This document shows positions 23,962 to 31,025 of a stretch of DNA of 41,387 nt, piece by piece. The stretch is taken from IMG/VR virus record IMGVR_UViG_3300025652_000160, positions 1-41,387 of that record; one strand, 5' to 3'. The notes under the pieces are model-generated. The model was not told the DNA's origin, searched no databases, and saw only the letters and a list, made by a program, of their open reading frames with translations. This DNA comes from a virus. Position 1 is the stretch's first letter. Every line of letters starts with the position of its first letter. The translations under genes were made by a program, and so were the position numbers.

Positions 23962-25971
23962 TTATAATCCTATTGATAAACCTATTGATAATTTTTGACT
24001 AAATGAAACGCCGGAATCTGAGAATTCGCTAACAGTCAAATCGCTAAACAGCGGCTCAACCGGCATGGATACCGAGCTGTCAGCTAAAGGATAATTCGGA
24101 TATGCAGAGACCGAGGCGCCCGCAGTGTTTGAATTATAACCCGCAAATCGCAAAAGTAGCGTGCCAACAATGGCGCGACTGAGCGTTATTGTTATTAGAT
24201 TTTTTGATGTAACAATAACAGATGATAGTGTGTGAACTCCTGTGTCATCCTCTAACTGAAACCCTGCAACTCCAGTCGTCGGCGTGATTGTTGTATAGTC
24301 AGTGCCGCTAGCAGATAGATTTACATTTACAGTAGTGTCCAAATACGTTGAAGATGTAATTCTAGGCCCGAGATAGTAACCACTGCCCGTTGTTGCGTAA
24401 GCTGCAATCTGGCCAGCCCTATGGCCTCCTATTGTTGCCTCATCCGGCAGTAAATGAATGTTATCGCCAGATAGCTCTAAATCAATACGATTGAATCGAT
24501 ATAGCCAGTTTCTTGAGTTAATAACTGCATCAAAATGTTGCCAAAGGGTTGTGAATGCTGGCCTACTGCCAGCGAATCGTCTTTGTGTTGTTCCTGTGAT
24601 TACGATACAGTTGAATGCAGCTCTGTACGAATCGTACATGTCAGCAATAACTTGCTCGCTTAGTGAATCGCTACTAGCCGCGTCATTATATCCAGATTGA
24701 TCATCAACTATCGTACAGCCGTAAGGCTGCAAAGTATCCAGCACGCCCTGATGCAAGCTTTGACCAGCCGCCCATCCTGTACTAATAAACGTACCACCTA
24801 CGCCGAAATCCCAAAGTGCAACGGGATTTCCGCGAGCCTCATATAAAGCGTTTGCTCGTGCAACAACCGCTGACCCCTGCGCATTGCCAGAATCTATGTA
24901 TGTTACAGTTCCAGCTCTGCTAACCCTGTACAACTCAAGACCTGCTGATATTGCAAGTGAGCCTTGAGAAAACGATAGCTCTGCCGATGAGCTACCGGTG
25001 AACGCTATAATGTCTGCAACAGTGAAATTGTCACTTAAATCCGAAACATCAGTAGTCGCGCCATCTGTTACGGTTAGCTCGATCTGATAAAGTCGGCCGC
25101 CACTCAGGTCAACAGTTAGGGAGTACTCTCCAGCACTAAATGAATCAACAGCTGTAGGGCCTACGAACTCAACAGAATCTTTAAGTACCCTATACGTAAT
25201 GGAAGTTGCGGCGTAACCAGCATCATATGCGCCTGTTAGATTTACGCTTGATTGATTGCTGTTGGCAACCTCAATAGCAAAAATGCCAAACCCAACTGTC
25301 GGAGGGCTAATTACCGAAGGTACAGGCGGCGTGAATAGCTCCCAATTATCCTCCGAAGGTGAAGCTGGACTTTGCAACGTGCCATTAACCGCGCCAATCG
25401 TATCAACAACAGTAACGCCAGTCGCTGGCATTACATAGTTGCGAACATCAGTGCCACCGGCAGTCAAAACCCTTGTTATTTCTAAATCTGAAAAACGATC
25501 CGAGCTTGCTACTAAATAAGAGCCGGAGTCATTTGGCGCTGGAGTAGTTCCAGCCCTACCCCCTATCCTTAACTTAACCAAGTCAATTCTGGTAGTGCCT
25601 ACAGTCACCGCCGCAGCGTTAACTATTACCACACCATCCAATGTTATAGTTGCTGTTGCAGCTACCAAGTCTACTTCTAGCTCTAAAAATCCGAATATTC
25701 TAGTTGAGCCAAAAATAGTCGCAACATTGCCCAGCGAAGTTGATACGCCGCCAACATATGCGAGAATGTTGCCACTTAAAAGATACAATCCAGCTTCACG
25801 ACTTGATGACGATGAACCTGCCTGCGACCACCAGTAGCCAGTCTCAGAATTCCAATCGACATAGCCTTTGAAAGTGTACGAGTCAACAGCGCCAACACCG
25901 GAATTTGTCATATTCCCTAGCGTGTCAACTGTGATGTAACTCGTACCCGTGGGCACCCAATAATTAGCCAT
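23962..25971 (-). CDS. Tail protein with SGNH-hydrolase (GDSL/SASA-type esterase) domain
   Basis: A 669-residue protein. Residues 1-200 look like a concanavalin/LamG-type sandwich, and 215-320 like a fibronectin-type module. Residues about 320-525 carry all SGNH blocks: block I IIAFTGSSSAE (nucleophile near S327), block II FGVGGT (G392/G393), block III GYND (N429) and block V DNIHLL (D503, H506). Such domains deacetylate carbohydrates; in a phage particle this would trim O-acetyl groups from the host capsule or O-antigen during adsorption. The C-terminal 140 residues are beta-rich. The start overlaps the holin stop as TAATG. The catalytic assignment is by motif only. Confidence 0.7.
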   Translation of the reverse strand: MANYWVPTGTSYITVDTLGNMTNSGVGAVDSYTFKGYVDWNSETGYWWSQAGSSSSSREAGLYLLSGNILAYVGGVSTSLGNVATIFGSTRIFGFLELEVDLVAATATITLDGVVIVNAAAVTVGTTRIDLVKLRIGGRAGTTPAPNDSGSYLVASSDRFSDLEITRVLTAGGTDVRNYVMPATGVTVVDTIGAVNGTLQSPASPSEDNWELFTPPVPSVISPPTVGFGIFAIEVANSNQSSVNLTGAYDAGYAATSITYRVLKDSVEFVGPTAVDSFSAGEYSLTVDLSGGRLYQIELTVTDGATTDVSDLSDNFTVADIIAFTGSSSAELSFSQGSLAISAGLELYRVSRAGTVTYIDSGNAQGSAVVARANALYEARGNPVALWDFGVGGTFISTGWAAGQSLHQGVLDTLQPYGCTIVDDQSGYNDAASSDSLSEQVIADMYDSYRAAFNCIVITGTTQRRFAGSRPAFTTLWQHFDAVINSRNWLYRFNRIDLELSGDNIHLLPDEATIGGHRAGQIAAYATTGSGYYLGPRITSSTYLDTTVNVNLSASGTDYTTITPTTGVAGFQLEDDTGVHTLSSVIVTSKNLITITLSRAIVGTLLLRFAGYNSNTAGASVSAYPNYPLADSSVSMPVEPLFSDLTVSEFSDSGVSFSQKLSIGLSIGL

Positions 25972-26510
25972 TATTTAAGCCTTTTGTTAACTATGTTGAT
26001 TATGCCCTTGCCTATTTCTCTCAGCCCAAAATATGAATATGGCAGTACCATAAGCATAAGCATCACTTCAACGTAAAATTCCCATGCTTCGATAGCTGAG
26101 CATAGGAACGCATACAATATTGCGGAAACAAGCGCCAACCATGATTGTAGCGGCCTCGTGCGTCTGACCACGGGATCTTCGGCGTTATCCCCGCTGCGTA
26201 TCGTATCTTGAGTGGTTTTGTGTTCGTGCTGTGCATCTTCAAGATTAAGCCGGTGCATTGATTCTATGTGTTCGCGGATGCTTTTTTCGCTCTCGATAGT
26301 GAGCTGCTTTAACTTAAGAAGGGTCTCTGGATTGCTCTGCAACTGCTCCAGAGCTTTCACCGGATCGTCTGATCCAGTAGCAGACGATACTAGCGCAACG
26401 CCTGACGCAACAGCTCCAGCGACGTTACCCGTGAGCATCGATCCGACCAAGGCAGCACCGGTGCCCGCGTTATCCTTTATCCACTCGCCAACCTTCGCCC
26501 ATTTACTCAT
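25971..26510 (-). CDS. Holin-like protein (GTA-type 3-TM holin)
   Basis: A 179-residue protein; the start at 26510 (MSKWAKVGEWIKDNAG) lies one base after the upstream stop with GGGG before it, better than a start at 26582. There is a hydrophobic N-terminal segment (AALVGSMLTGNVAGAVASGVALVS), a charged coiled coil (about 45-110), then RRTRPLQSWLALVSAILYAFLCSAIEAW and FYVEVMLMLMVLPYSYFGLREIGKGI. The RPxxxW motif before two TM helices is typical of the 3-TM holin family linked to gene-transfer-agent release. It would permeabilise the inner membrane at lysis. A particle-associated membrane protein is the alternative. Confidence 0.72.
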   Translation of the reverse strand: MSKWAKVGEWIKDNAGTGAALVGSMLTGNVAGAVASGVALVSSATGSDDPVKALEQLQSNPETLLKLKQLTIESEKSIREHIESMHRLNLEDAQHEHKTTQDTIRSGDNAEDPVVRRTRPLQSWLALVSAILYAFLCSAIEAWEFYVEVMLMLMVLPYSYFGLREIGKGIINIVNKRLK

Positions 26511-26511
26511 A

Positions 26512-27135
26512 TTAAGCCCCGAAAATCTTAATTGTGCCGAGCCACCCGATAAATGCACCCATATGTCCAGTGGCGGCGGCAATTACAGCAATAGATACAA
26601 CGCCAAAAACGGGCCACGCGATTGCTGGAATTTTTGAAAATTGAACGCCAGAAGATGAAGACTTTGATATTGACATTGCTATTACGTGATTAACAGTATC
26701 ATGCAGAGAGTTTACACTATCGTTAACACTAGCGACTGATTTTTGAGTCTGCATCGCGGTATCCTCAACAGCCAATTTTGTCGCGTGGACAGTGAATTCT
26801 ACCTGCCCTAGCCGCTGCATAATCTGCTCAACAGCATGCTCTAGTGATTCCACCCGAGACTTAAGCTGTTTGATTTCGCCGTCATGGCCCTCAAGCCTTC
26901 CGTCGCCGTTACGAACAGCATCAAAAATTCTAGACTTTAGATCTTCTATTGAGTCCCTAAGCTCTCTAATTGCTGAGTGCTCGCCTATTCGCTCCTCAAC
27001 GGCTTTGCTTATTCGCTGTTGACATTGAACAAAGGCATTTTCAACGTCTGTTATTTTGCCGACAATGTTGGCTATATCATCGCGCGTTACAGTCTCTCGC
27101 CTGCGTTCAATATCCATAGATTCAGCTGGACTCAT
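26512..27135 (-). CDS. Coiled-coil protein with C-terminal membrane segments
   Basis: A 207-residue protein. Residues about 18-150 form a long coiled coil (ITDVENAFVQCQQRISKAVEER through SVASVNDSVNSLHDTVNHVIAM). Two hydrophobic helices follow at about 167-187 and 190-205. It is the first gene of the holin/receptor-binding transcription unit. It could be a holin partner, a spanin-like bridging protein or a membrane-docked particle protein. An alternative start is the ATG at 27117. No family recognised. Confidence 0.65.
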   Translation of the reverse strand: MSPAESMDIERRRETVTRDDIANIVGKITDVENAFVQCQQRISKAVEERIGEHSAIRELRDSIEDLKSRIFDAVRNGDGRLEGHDGEIKQLKSRVESLEHAVEQIMQRLGQVEFTVHATKLAVEDTAMQTQKSVASVNDSVNSLHDTVNHVIAMSISKSSSSGVQFSKIPAIAWPVFGVVSIAVIAAATGHMGAFIGWLGTIKIFGA

Positions 27136-27165
27136 ATCTATTTTCTACATTTTTGTTTTGATCAT

Positions 27166-27193
27166 TTTATACGCACATAGCGCAAAACGCAAA
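27166..27193 (-). promoter_or_regulatory. Probable promoter for the holin/receptor-binding unit
   Basis: Minus-strand TTTGCG (27188-27193), 16-bp spacer and TATAAA (27166-27171), placed directly after the terminator at 27191-27212 and 31 bases ahead of the coiled-coil gene. The -35 match is modest. Confidence 0.45.
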
Positions 27194-27212
27194 AACCCGC
27201 ACTAAGCGGGTG
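27191..27212 (-). terminator. Intrinsic terminator after the small-membrane-protein cassette
   Basis: Minus-strand ACCCGC, loop TTAGT, GCGGGT followed by five Ts. It ends the transcript of genes 27236-28241. Confidence 0.82.
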
Positions 27213-27235
27213 ATGTATTCGTTGTTTTTTTAAAT

Positions 27236-27655
27236 CTAGCTGCCGACATAGTTTAACCAAAAACTAAAGCCATCCCATAAGCTAAACCCGTAATAGAGTA
27301 AAAATATAACGTAAGCGCAAAATATTGCCAGCGCCGATGCCGATGTGGCCATCCTAAAATCGTGCGTTAGGCGCCTGTGCTTGTTGTGCAATTGCTCGTT
27401 TGTCTCAAGCCCTGAATCACTAAGGCTTTCAGAATAAGGCATCCTAACTGCCTCAATTATAACTCTAACGCAAACAACGCAAAGCGACATTGCCACGAAT
27501 ATCTCAAAAAATGACTCACCGTTATGGCCGCCAATTATCATTATAGCCATGGCGGGAACTAATGCCCATTTTGCATTGAGGAGAGTCTCACCTGTAACGC
27601 TCTTCAAATCACCGCCGCCGCACACTAACGCCTTAATCTTCAGTGCTATATTCAT
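27236..27655 (-). CDS. Membrane protein, unknown
   Basis: A 139-residue protein. I prefer ATG 27655 (MNIALKIKALVCGGG), with GCGGGA upstream; a longer form from 27751 would overlap the preceding gene by 118 bases. Hydrophobic helices lie at about 29-45 (ALVPAMAIMIIGGHNG), 50-68 (FFEIFVAMSLCVVCVRVII) and 105-125 (SALAIFCAYVIFLLYYGF). The linker is charged and histidine-rich. It is the last gene of a cassette of four small membrane-linked genes ended by a terminator. An accessory lysis or exclusion role is possible, unproven. Confidence 0.65.
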   Translation of the reverse strand: MNIALKIKALVCGGGDLKSVTGETLLNAKWALVPAMAIMIIGGHNGESFFEIFVAMSLCVVCVRVIIEAVRMPYSESLSDSGLETNEQLHNKHRRLTHDFRMATSASALAIFCAYVIFLLYYGFSLWDGFSFWLNYVGS

Positions 27656-27854
27656 TATTCCCGCTCTCGTTAGATAAAACATTTGCGCAATAAACAGTAA
27701 TAGCAGACGCAATAATAACCAAAGCACAGTGAAGCAAAACAGCATCCGCATACGTCACCCCACCCATTAAATTAAGCTTCTTGGTCATCACCACACCGAT
27801 AGTCACTGCGACCATCATTAGCAGGGTTTGAATAAATATAATTGCAATCATCAT
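27633..27854 (-). CDS. Small two-TM membrane protein
   Basis: A 73-residue protein with TM helices at about 2-23 (MIAIIFIQTLLMMVAVTIGVVM) and 38-58 (AVLLHCALVIIASAITVYCANV), and a polar acidic tail (NESGNNEYSTED). Size and topology suit a class II holin or antiholin, but a second holin-like gene lies nearby, so the role is open. The start overlaps the previous stop as ATGA; 23 bases overlap the next gene. Confidence 0.62.
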   Translation of the reverse strand: MMIAIIFIQTLLMMVAVTIGVVMTKKLNLMGGVTYADAVLLHCALVIIASAITVYCANVLSNESGNNEYSTED

Positions 27855-28027
27855 TCCGCGACCCTCATGTAGTTGTTAACTTGAGCCACAAGATCGGGCT
27901 CCAAATCATCAACTGTTACGCCGTAGCTTCTAGTCTCGTCAGCATAATCCATAGTCCCAGCTATCAAATAGCCAGCAATCAAAATAGCCGCAAAAATTAC
28001 CCTTTGAAAAATGCTAAGCTTAGTCAT
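27851..28027 (-). CDS. Small signal-anchored protein
   Basis: A 58-residue protein starting at the ATG of 28027 (MTKLSIFQRVIFAAILIAGYLIAG), which overlaps the preceding stop; an upstream ATG at 28069 is less likely. One N-terminal membrane helix (about 9-24) is followed by an acidic domain (DYADETRSYGVTVDDLEPDLVAQVNNYMRVAE), so it probably has a periplasmic or external tail. Possible spanin-like or accessory lysis role, inferred from the cassette only. Confidence 0.58.
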   Translation of the reverse strand: MTKLSIFQRVIFAAILIAGYLIAGTMDYADETRSYGVTVDDLEPDLVAQVNNYMRVAE

Positions 28028-28241
28028 TACTTGCACCAGTCTCGCAACGCATAAACGCTTTAACATCACATTCGCAAGATTTCATTGAGTCCGTGCGGCG
28101 AACTGGCCCGCCATTCTTCAACTCTTCAATTCTAGCCCGCCGGCTCTTACTGTCCGCTAAATCCTGCTCGTGACCTTCGTAAGTTGCTCGATTCAGCATG
28201 TAGCTGTAAATTGTGTCGTAAATTAATTTCAATAAGTTCAT
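28020..28241 (-). CDS. Hypothetical protein heading the membrane-protein cassette
   Basis: A 73-residue protein with an amphipathic N-terminus (MNLLKLIYDTIYSYML), a highly charged middle (HEQDLADSKSRRARIEELKNGG) and a cysteine-bearing tail (SCECDVKAFMRC). AGGGGAGATATTCAC precedes the ATG. It is the first gene behind the TTGCAT-N16-TAAGAT promoter. The heptad-like middle would suit a membrane-anchored coiled coil. No family recognised. Confidence 0.6.
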   Translation of the reverse strand: MNLLKLIYDTIYSYMLNRATYEGHEQDLADSKSRRARIEELKNGGPVRRTDSMKSCECDVKAFMRCETGASND

Positions 28242-28267
28242 GTGAATATCTCCCCTGTGTTTATTTA

Positions 28268-28295
28268 ATCTTAGTCAAGCTGTTCGGTAATGCAA
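28268..28295 (-). promoter_or_regulatory. Promoter of the membrane-protein cassette
   Basis: Minus-strand TTGCAT (28290-28295), 16-bp spacer and TAAGAT (28268-28273), in the only gap between ninG and the cassette. Confidence 0.65.
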
Positions 28296-28299
28296 ATAT

Positions 28300-28884
28300 T
28301 TAGATCATCTTTTCGTAAAGTCTTGTCATTGCGCGGCACCATGAAGCCATAGCCCTAACTTCATCCTTTGTTGGCTTTGGTAATTCGCCGCAATCTTCTA
28401 GCCGCTTCATCTTTTCGACCTGAAATAGCCAGTGTTTGCCGTGGCGCTTAATTAATCCACGTCGGTAGTTGTATTCCTCTCCACCCTTAAAACAGTTGTC
28501 GTGTGTACTCTGGCCGTGAAGGTTGGCGTGAAAGAAGGTTAGCCAGCTAGTTCCGTACTTGCTGCCTCGATGTACTAAGTGGCCCGCCTCTTGAACTGGC
28601 CCGCCTCCAGATATGCATTTCCCGTAAAATAACCGGTCATACGTGCATATCAGCTTATTGAAATCAATTTGGGCCTTACCGCAAGCCTGCCTTAATGTCT
28701 CGATAGCAAGCTTGTCCTGCTTATGCTTTTCCTTGATTGTCCTGCAGGCCTTAGCCTTATTTTTTTCCCTAGCCATGGCAGCCAGACACCCAATAGAGCA
28801 AAAGCCTTTCTTTTCGACTATATCCGTGCATTTAGCTGCGGGTTTTAGCTCGACTGTTTTGCATTGCTTGCATCGTCTAGACAC
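28300..28884 (-). CDS. ninG: NinG-family recombination protein (Rap-like)
   Basis: A 194-residue protein with a GTG start overlapping the preceding stop (TAGTG). The N-terminal zinc site is C5-x2-C8 with C29-x3-C33. The core has the NinG pattern: LRQACGKAQIDFNKLICTYDRLFYGKCISGGG, then QEAGHLVHRGSKYGTSWLTFFHANLHGQSTHDNCFKGG and YRRGLIKRHGKHWLFQVE. In lambda this protein (Rap) is a junction-targeting endonuclease in recombination. The usual CxxC before GHxxxxG reads CISGGG here, so one cysteine is missing. Position after the ninB and methyltransferase genes matches a nin region. Confidence 0.87.
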   Translation of the reverse strand: MSRRCKQCKTVELKPAAKCTDIVEKKGFCSIGCLAAMAREKNKAKACRTIKEKHKQDKLAIETLRQACGKAQIDFNKLICTYDRLFYGKCISGGGPVQEAGHLVHRGSKYGTSWLTFFHANLHGQSTHDNCFKGGEEYNYRRGLIKRHGKHWLFQVEKMKRLEDCGELPKPTKDEVRAMASWCRAMTRLYEKMI

Positions 28885-29093
28885 TATTGTCGCTCCCAGA
28901 CTCCGCCGCGACTTTTACCTTTAGAGTCCGTCCATTCAATTTCAATAGATGAGGGGCAATCACGGCCAGCATCAAACCATGCATTGACGACCTGTATATT
29001 TTTAGCATGACTCGCTTCGCAAAGACTTGCCTTTTCATCGCTCTCGTAAATCGCATGACACACCTCACACTCAAAAGCTTTAATCTCTTTCAT
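28884..29093 (-). CDS. Small zinc-ribbon protein
   Basis: A 69-residue protein with CEVCHAIYESDEKASLCEASH (C9, C12, C25 and H29 positions), a treble-clef-like zinc site, then an acidic and aromatic C-terminus (IEIEWTDSKGKSRGGVWERQ). AAGGGGATTT gives a strong ribosome site. It begins 20 bases after the encoded CCA end of tRNA-Gly and may be made from the same transcript. Function unknown. Confidence 0.68.
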   Translation of the reverse strand: MKEIKAFECEVCHAIYESDEKASLCEASHAKNIQVVNAWFDAGRDCPSSIEIEWTDSKGKSRGGVWERQ

Positions 29094-29113
29094 AAATCCC
29101 CTTGCTGTAAATT

Positions 29114-29190
29114 TGGTGCGTATGACAGGACTCGAACCTGCGACAGTCTGATTGGAAATCAGGTGATCATACCAACTGATCTACATACGC
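29114..29190 (-). tRNA. tRNA-Gly (anticodon TCC)
   Basis: A complete cloverleaf on the minus strand with encoded CCA: acceptor GCGTATG/CATACGC (7 bp), D stem GATC/GATC with an AGTTGGTAT loop, anticodon stem CCTGA/TCAGA (4 pairs plus a C-A mismatch at 27-43), loop TTTCCAA with anticodon TCC, a 5-nt variable loop, T stem GCAGG/CCTGT (one G-U) and T-loop TTCGAGT. The anticodon reads GGA. The discriminator base is A, unlike the U usual in bacterial tRNA-Gly. It lies 3' of a long structured non-coding stretch. Confidence 0.93.
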
Positions 29191-29191
29191 T

Positions 29192-29838
29192 TGATAGCTA
29201 GGCCACCAACCCGAGCGATTATGGTGATAGTGCTAAGGCTGGAGCTGTAATCCCAGCATGCGCAGCAGTCCTGAAATCAGGGATACGCTTTTGATCTGCT
29301 CTTGTCATTAGCCGGTCAGCTTAATCCAGCATTCTTAACACTGAGAAACGCCATAATCATGACGCTTGACAGTGGCCACTCGAAAATACTCGCCGCGAAT
29401 GGCTTCGGCGTCTTACGCGCCAGTGCATTCAATACCGCACCGCCAGGAAGGTATTAAATACACTGAAGATTGCTGCAGCTACGGAATCGAACCGCCTATA
29501 CATGTGCGCTGCAAGTTGGGGTACGCGCGCTCAAGGGTTAATTTATCTAGAATTTCACCCCCTCACTATCCCCTACCATCCCTTTTTGGTTTTACCGCAA
29601 CAATCTTCAGTGCCCCCTCATATACCGGAAGGGGTCGGTTATCTCAGTTGTATTCGCAATGCTATCGCCTTCAAAACCTCAAGAATTGCGCGCATAAAAC
29701 ATTGGCATATGATTCATTCTCTAATCTTATAGATTTCGGCTCTATAAGGCATTGCGACTGTTTTACCGACTGAAGCCATAATATAAAGGCTAGCCATAAA
29801 ATAATAATATCCAATAAGTCCCCCTCCAATCCCTCTGT
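29192..29838 (-). ncRNA. Large structured non-coding RNA candidate next to tRNA-Gly
   Basis: About 650 bases between ninB and tRNA-Gly hold no plausible minus-strand gene but many helices: a 16-bp long-range stem (29597-29612 with 29461-29476); CGCAATGC/GCATTGCG (29749-29756 with 29655-29662) stacked on the hairpin 29726-29748; hairpin 29428-29458 (9 bp); CACTG/CAGTG (29339-29343 with 29370-29374) enclosing hairpin 29349-29364; hairpin 29238-29257; and a tRNA-like T-loop hairpin (29482-29494). A promoter-like block lies at its 5' end. Size, complexity and tRNA linkage recall GOLLD and ROOL RNAs of phages; I cannot confirm membership. Plus-strand open frames here lack coding character. Confidence 0.5.
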
Positions 29839-29842
29839 GTAG

Positions 29843-29875
29843 TGTCATAATACACACTTTAATATACATTTACAC
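29843..29875 (-). promoter_or_regulatory. Promoter-like block, copy 1 (structured RNA and tRNA)
   Basis: A 33-bp block ending GTGTGTATTATGACA on the minus strand, shared with 33128-33160 (15 bp identical at this end, most other positions alike). TATTAT or TATATT could be the -10. It overlaps the last codons of ninB and points into the structured RNA. Confidence 0.5.
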
Positions 29876-30382
29876 CACTTTATTTGTCATTTCTGGATAT
29901 TCTTCATAAGTTTTTGTTTTGTCGTCACTCCATGGAATTTTATTCTCTGCGCCGATCACATTGACGAACTCGATAGCCCAGCCCATTTCTTTTGCTGTGA
30001 ATAGCGAGCTAGACGCCCTCAGCATTAACGGCATCATAGACACCGGCTCAATGGCCCACGTGCTAGGCCTGGTTAACACTTTACCTTGCGCTCTTAATTC
30101 AGACTCGAACCACACAATAATAAAAGCTTTCGCTACATCAAAGGCGCTGCCAGGCTGCTCTGCAAAGTTAACCTTACGGCCTTCGTATTCAATAACCCCG
30201 AATCGCGCAATTTCGGTAATTTTCGCATTAAAAGCCTTTTCTTGATCCCGCTTTTTTGACGGCCTCTGTATGCAAATCTCAATGCCACGGCCATCGCAAT
30301 ATTTTGTAATTGCACGAGACATTGCGGCACCCTGGGCGTCAACTTCTGCGCGGGTATTTGCCGTGAAGCTAGGCATTGTCAT
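29870..30382 (-). CDS. ninB: NinB-family recombination protein (lambda Orf-like)
   Basis: About 170 residues. The pattern IQRPSKKRDQEKAFNAKITEIARF, then a middle with IIVWFESELRAQGKV, and the C-terminal SSSLFTAKEMGWAIEFVNVIGAENKIPWSDD match NinB (Y/L-x-x-x-E-M-x-x-x-I-E-F...AE...WS). In lambda it is a recombination mediator that helps load annealing or strand-exchange proteins on SSB-coated DNA. The start is uncertain: ATGs lie at 30391, 30382 and 30376, all overlapping the methyltransferase-like gene, and none has a perfect ribosome site. Confidence 0.78.
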   Translation of the reverse strand: MTMPSFTANTRAEVDAQGAAMSRAITKYCDGRGIEICIQRPSKKRDQEKAFNAKITEIARFGVIEYEGRKVNFAEQPGSAFDVAKAFIIVWFESELRAQGKVLTRPSTWAIEPVSMMPLMLRASSSLFTAKEMGWAIEFVNVIGAENKIPWSDDKTKTYEEYPEMTNKVV

Positions 30383-31025
30383 CCATTCCATATTTCTCAA
30401 ATACAGCTTGCGCGAAACCTCTTGGGGTTGCTGACCTTATATTTTTTGTCTTCAATGATTTTCCACCGAGCTTATTGTGTGTATCTGAATAGCCAGGTTT
30501 GCAAAATACAGGCTTTAGCGCTGGAAGCTCAAAGCCACCACCTGACCATAGGCATGTTTTCTTGGGGTATGCGTCTCTAGGGGCTATATATTCAGGCCAT
30601 TCAGGATGCAAGTCATCCTCTGGCAAATACCCCCCAAAATCAGACGGATCGAATGTAAAGTTAGGCTTACCGAATATTGAGCTAAAAACTGAAACGGGAT
30701 TCTCAAAGAACCACGGCGCACCCGACAGCTCTCCTACCATCCTGCATTGTTCAGCAATCAAAGCCGCTTTTGCTTGAAAATTCTTATCCTTAAGCCTTTT
30801 GTTCTCGAAATGCGCAGCGCCGCTAACTGCAACATCGGTGCACGGAGGGAACCCAGCAACAAAGAAAACGCCACCCTTTATTGCTCGCCGAATATCAGGG
30901 ATCATATCCAATATTGTACCGTTATCACTCCTCTGAGGATCTACGTGAAGCGCCTTGTATCCTGCATCGCGCCAAGGTTTTGTAAAAATCCCAGTGTAAT
31001 CACATAGGCTAATTATTGTTTTCAT
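30369..31025 (-). CDS. C5-cytosine DNA methyltransferase-like protein
   Basis: A 218-residue protein. The Pro-Cys catalytic motif IV is GFPPCTDVA (C62), and the ENV-like motif VI appears as WFFENPVS (E108, N109). An SAM-site-like start MKTIISLCDYTGIFTKPWRDAGY with HVDP (D29) and the ending TPRGFAQAVFEKYG (motif X-like) complete the order. It is short for a full m5C methyltransferase (over 300 residues), with a reduced target-recognition region. Likely role: protection of phage DNA from restriction, or modification during replication. It ends overlapping ninB. Confidence 0.75.
   Translation of the reverse strand: MKTIISLCDYTGIFTKPWRDAGYKALHVDPQRSDNGTILDMIPDIRRAIKGGVFFVAGFPPCTDVAVSGAAHFENKRLKDKNFQAKAALIAEQCRMVGELSGAPWFFENPVSVFSSIFGKPNFTFDPSDFGGYLPEDDLHPEWPEYIAPRDAYPKKTCLWSGGGFELPALKPVFCKPGYSDTHNKLGGKSLKTKNIRSATPRGFAQAVFEKYGMDDNA

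Noticed and set aside
28020-28241. Rz/Rz1 spanin pair in the small membrane cassette
   Set aside because: No lipoprotein signal (lipobox) and no embedded second frame were found, so the spanin call is not supported.
29467-29520. A second tRNA ending at the T-loop near 29490
   Set aside because: The T-loop is canonical but no 5' acceptor strand lies at the required distance and no D or anticodon arm can be drawn.
29230-29570. A tmRNA-like pairing of GATAGTG and CACTATC followed by ACCA
   Set aside because: A 7-bp match over 330 bases is expected by chance here; no tag-peptide reading frame or tmRNA consensus was found.
29366-29773. Plus-strand open frames of 135 and 76 codons
   Set aside because: They run opposite to all neighbours, have no ribosome site and low-complexity translation, and cover the paired segments of the structured RNA; they are by-products of sequence composition.
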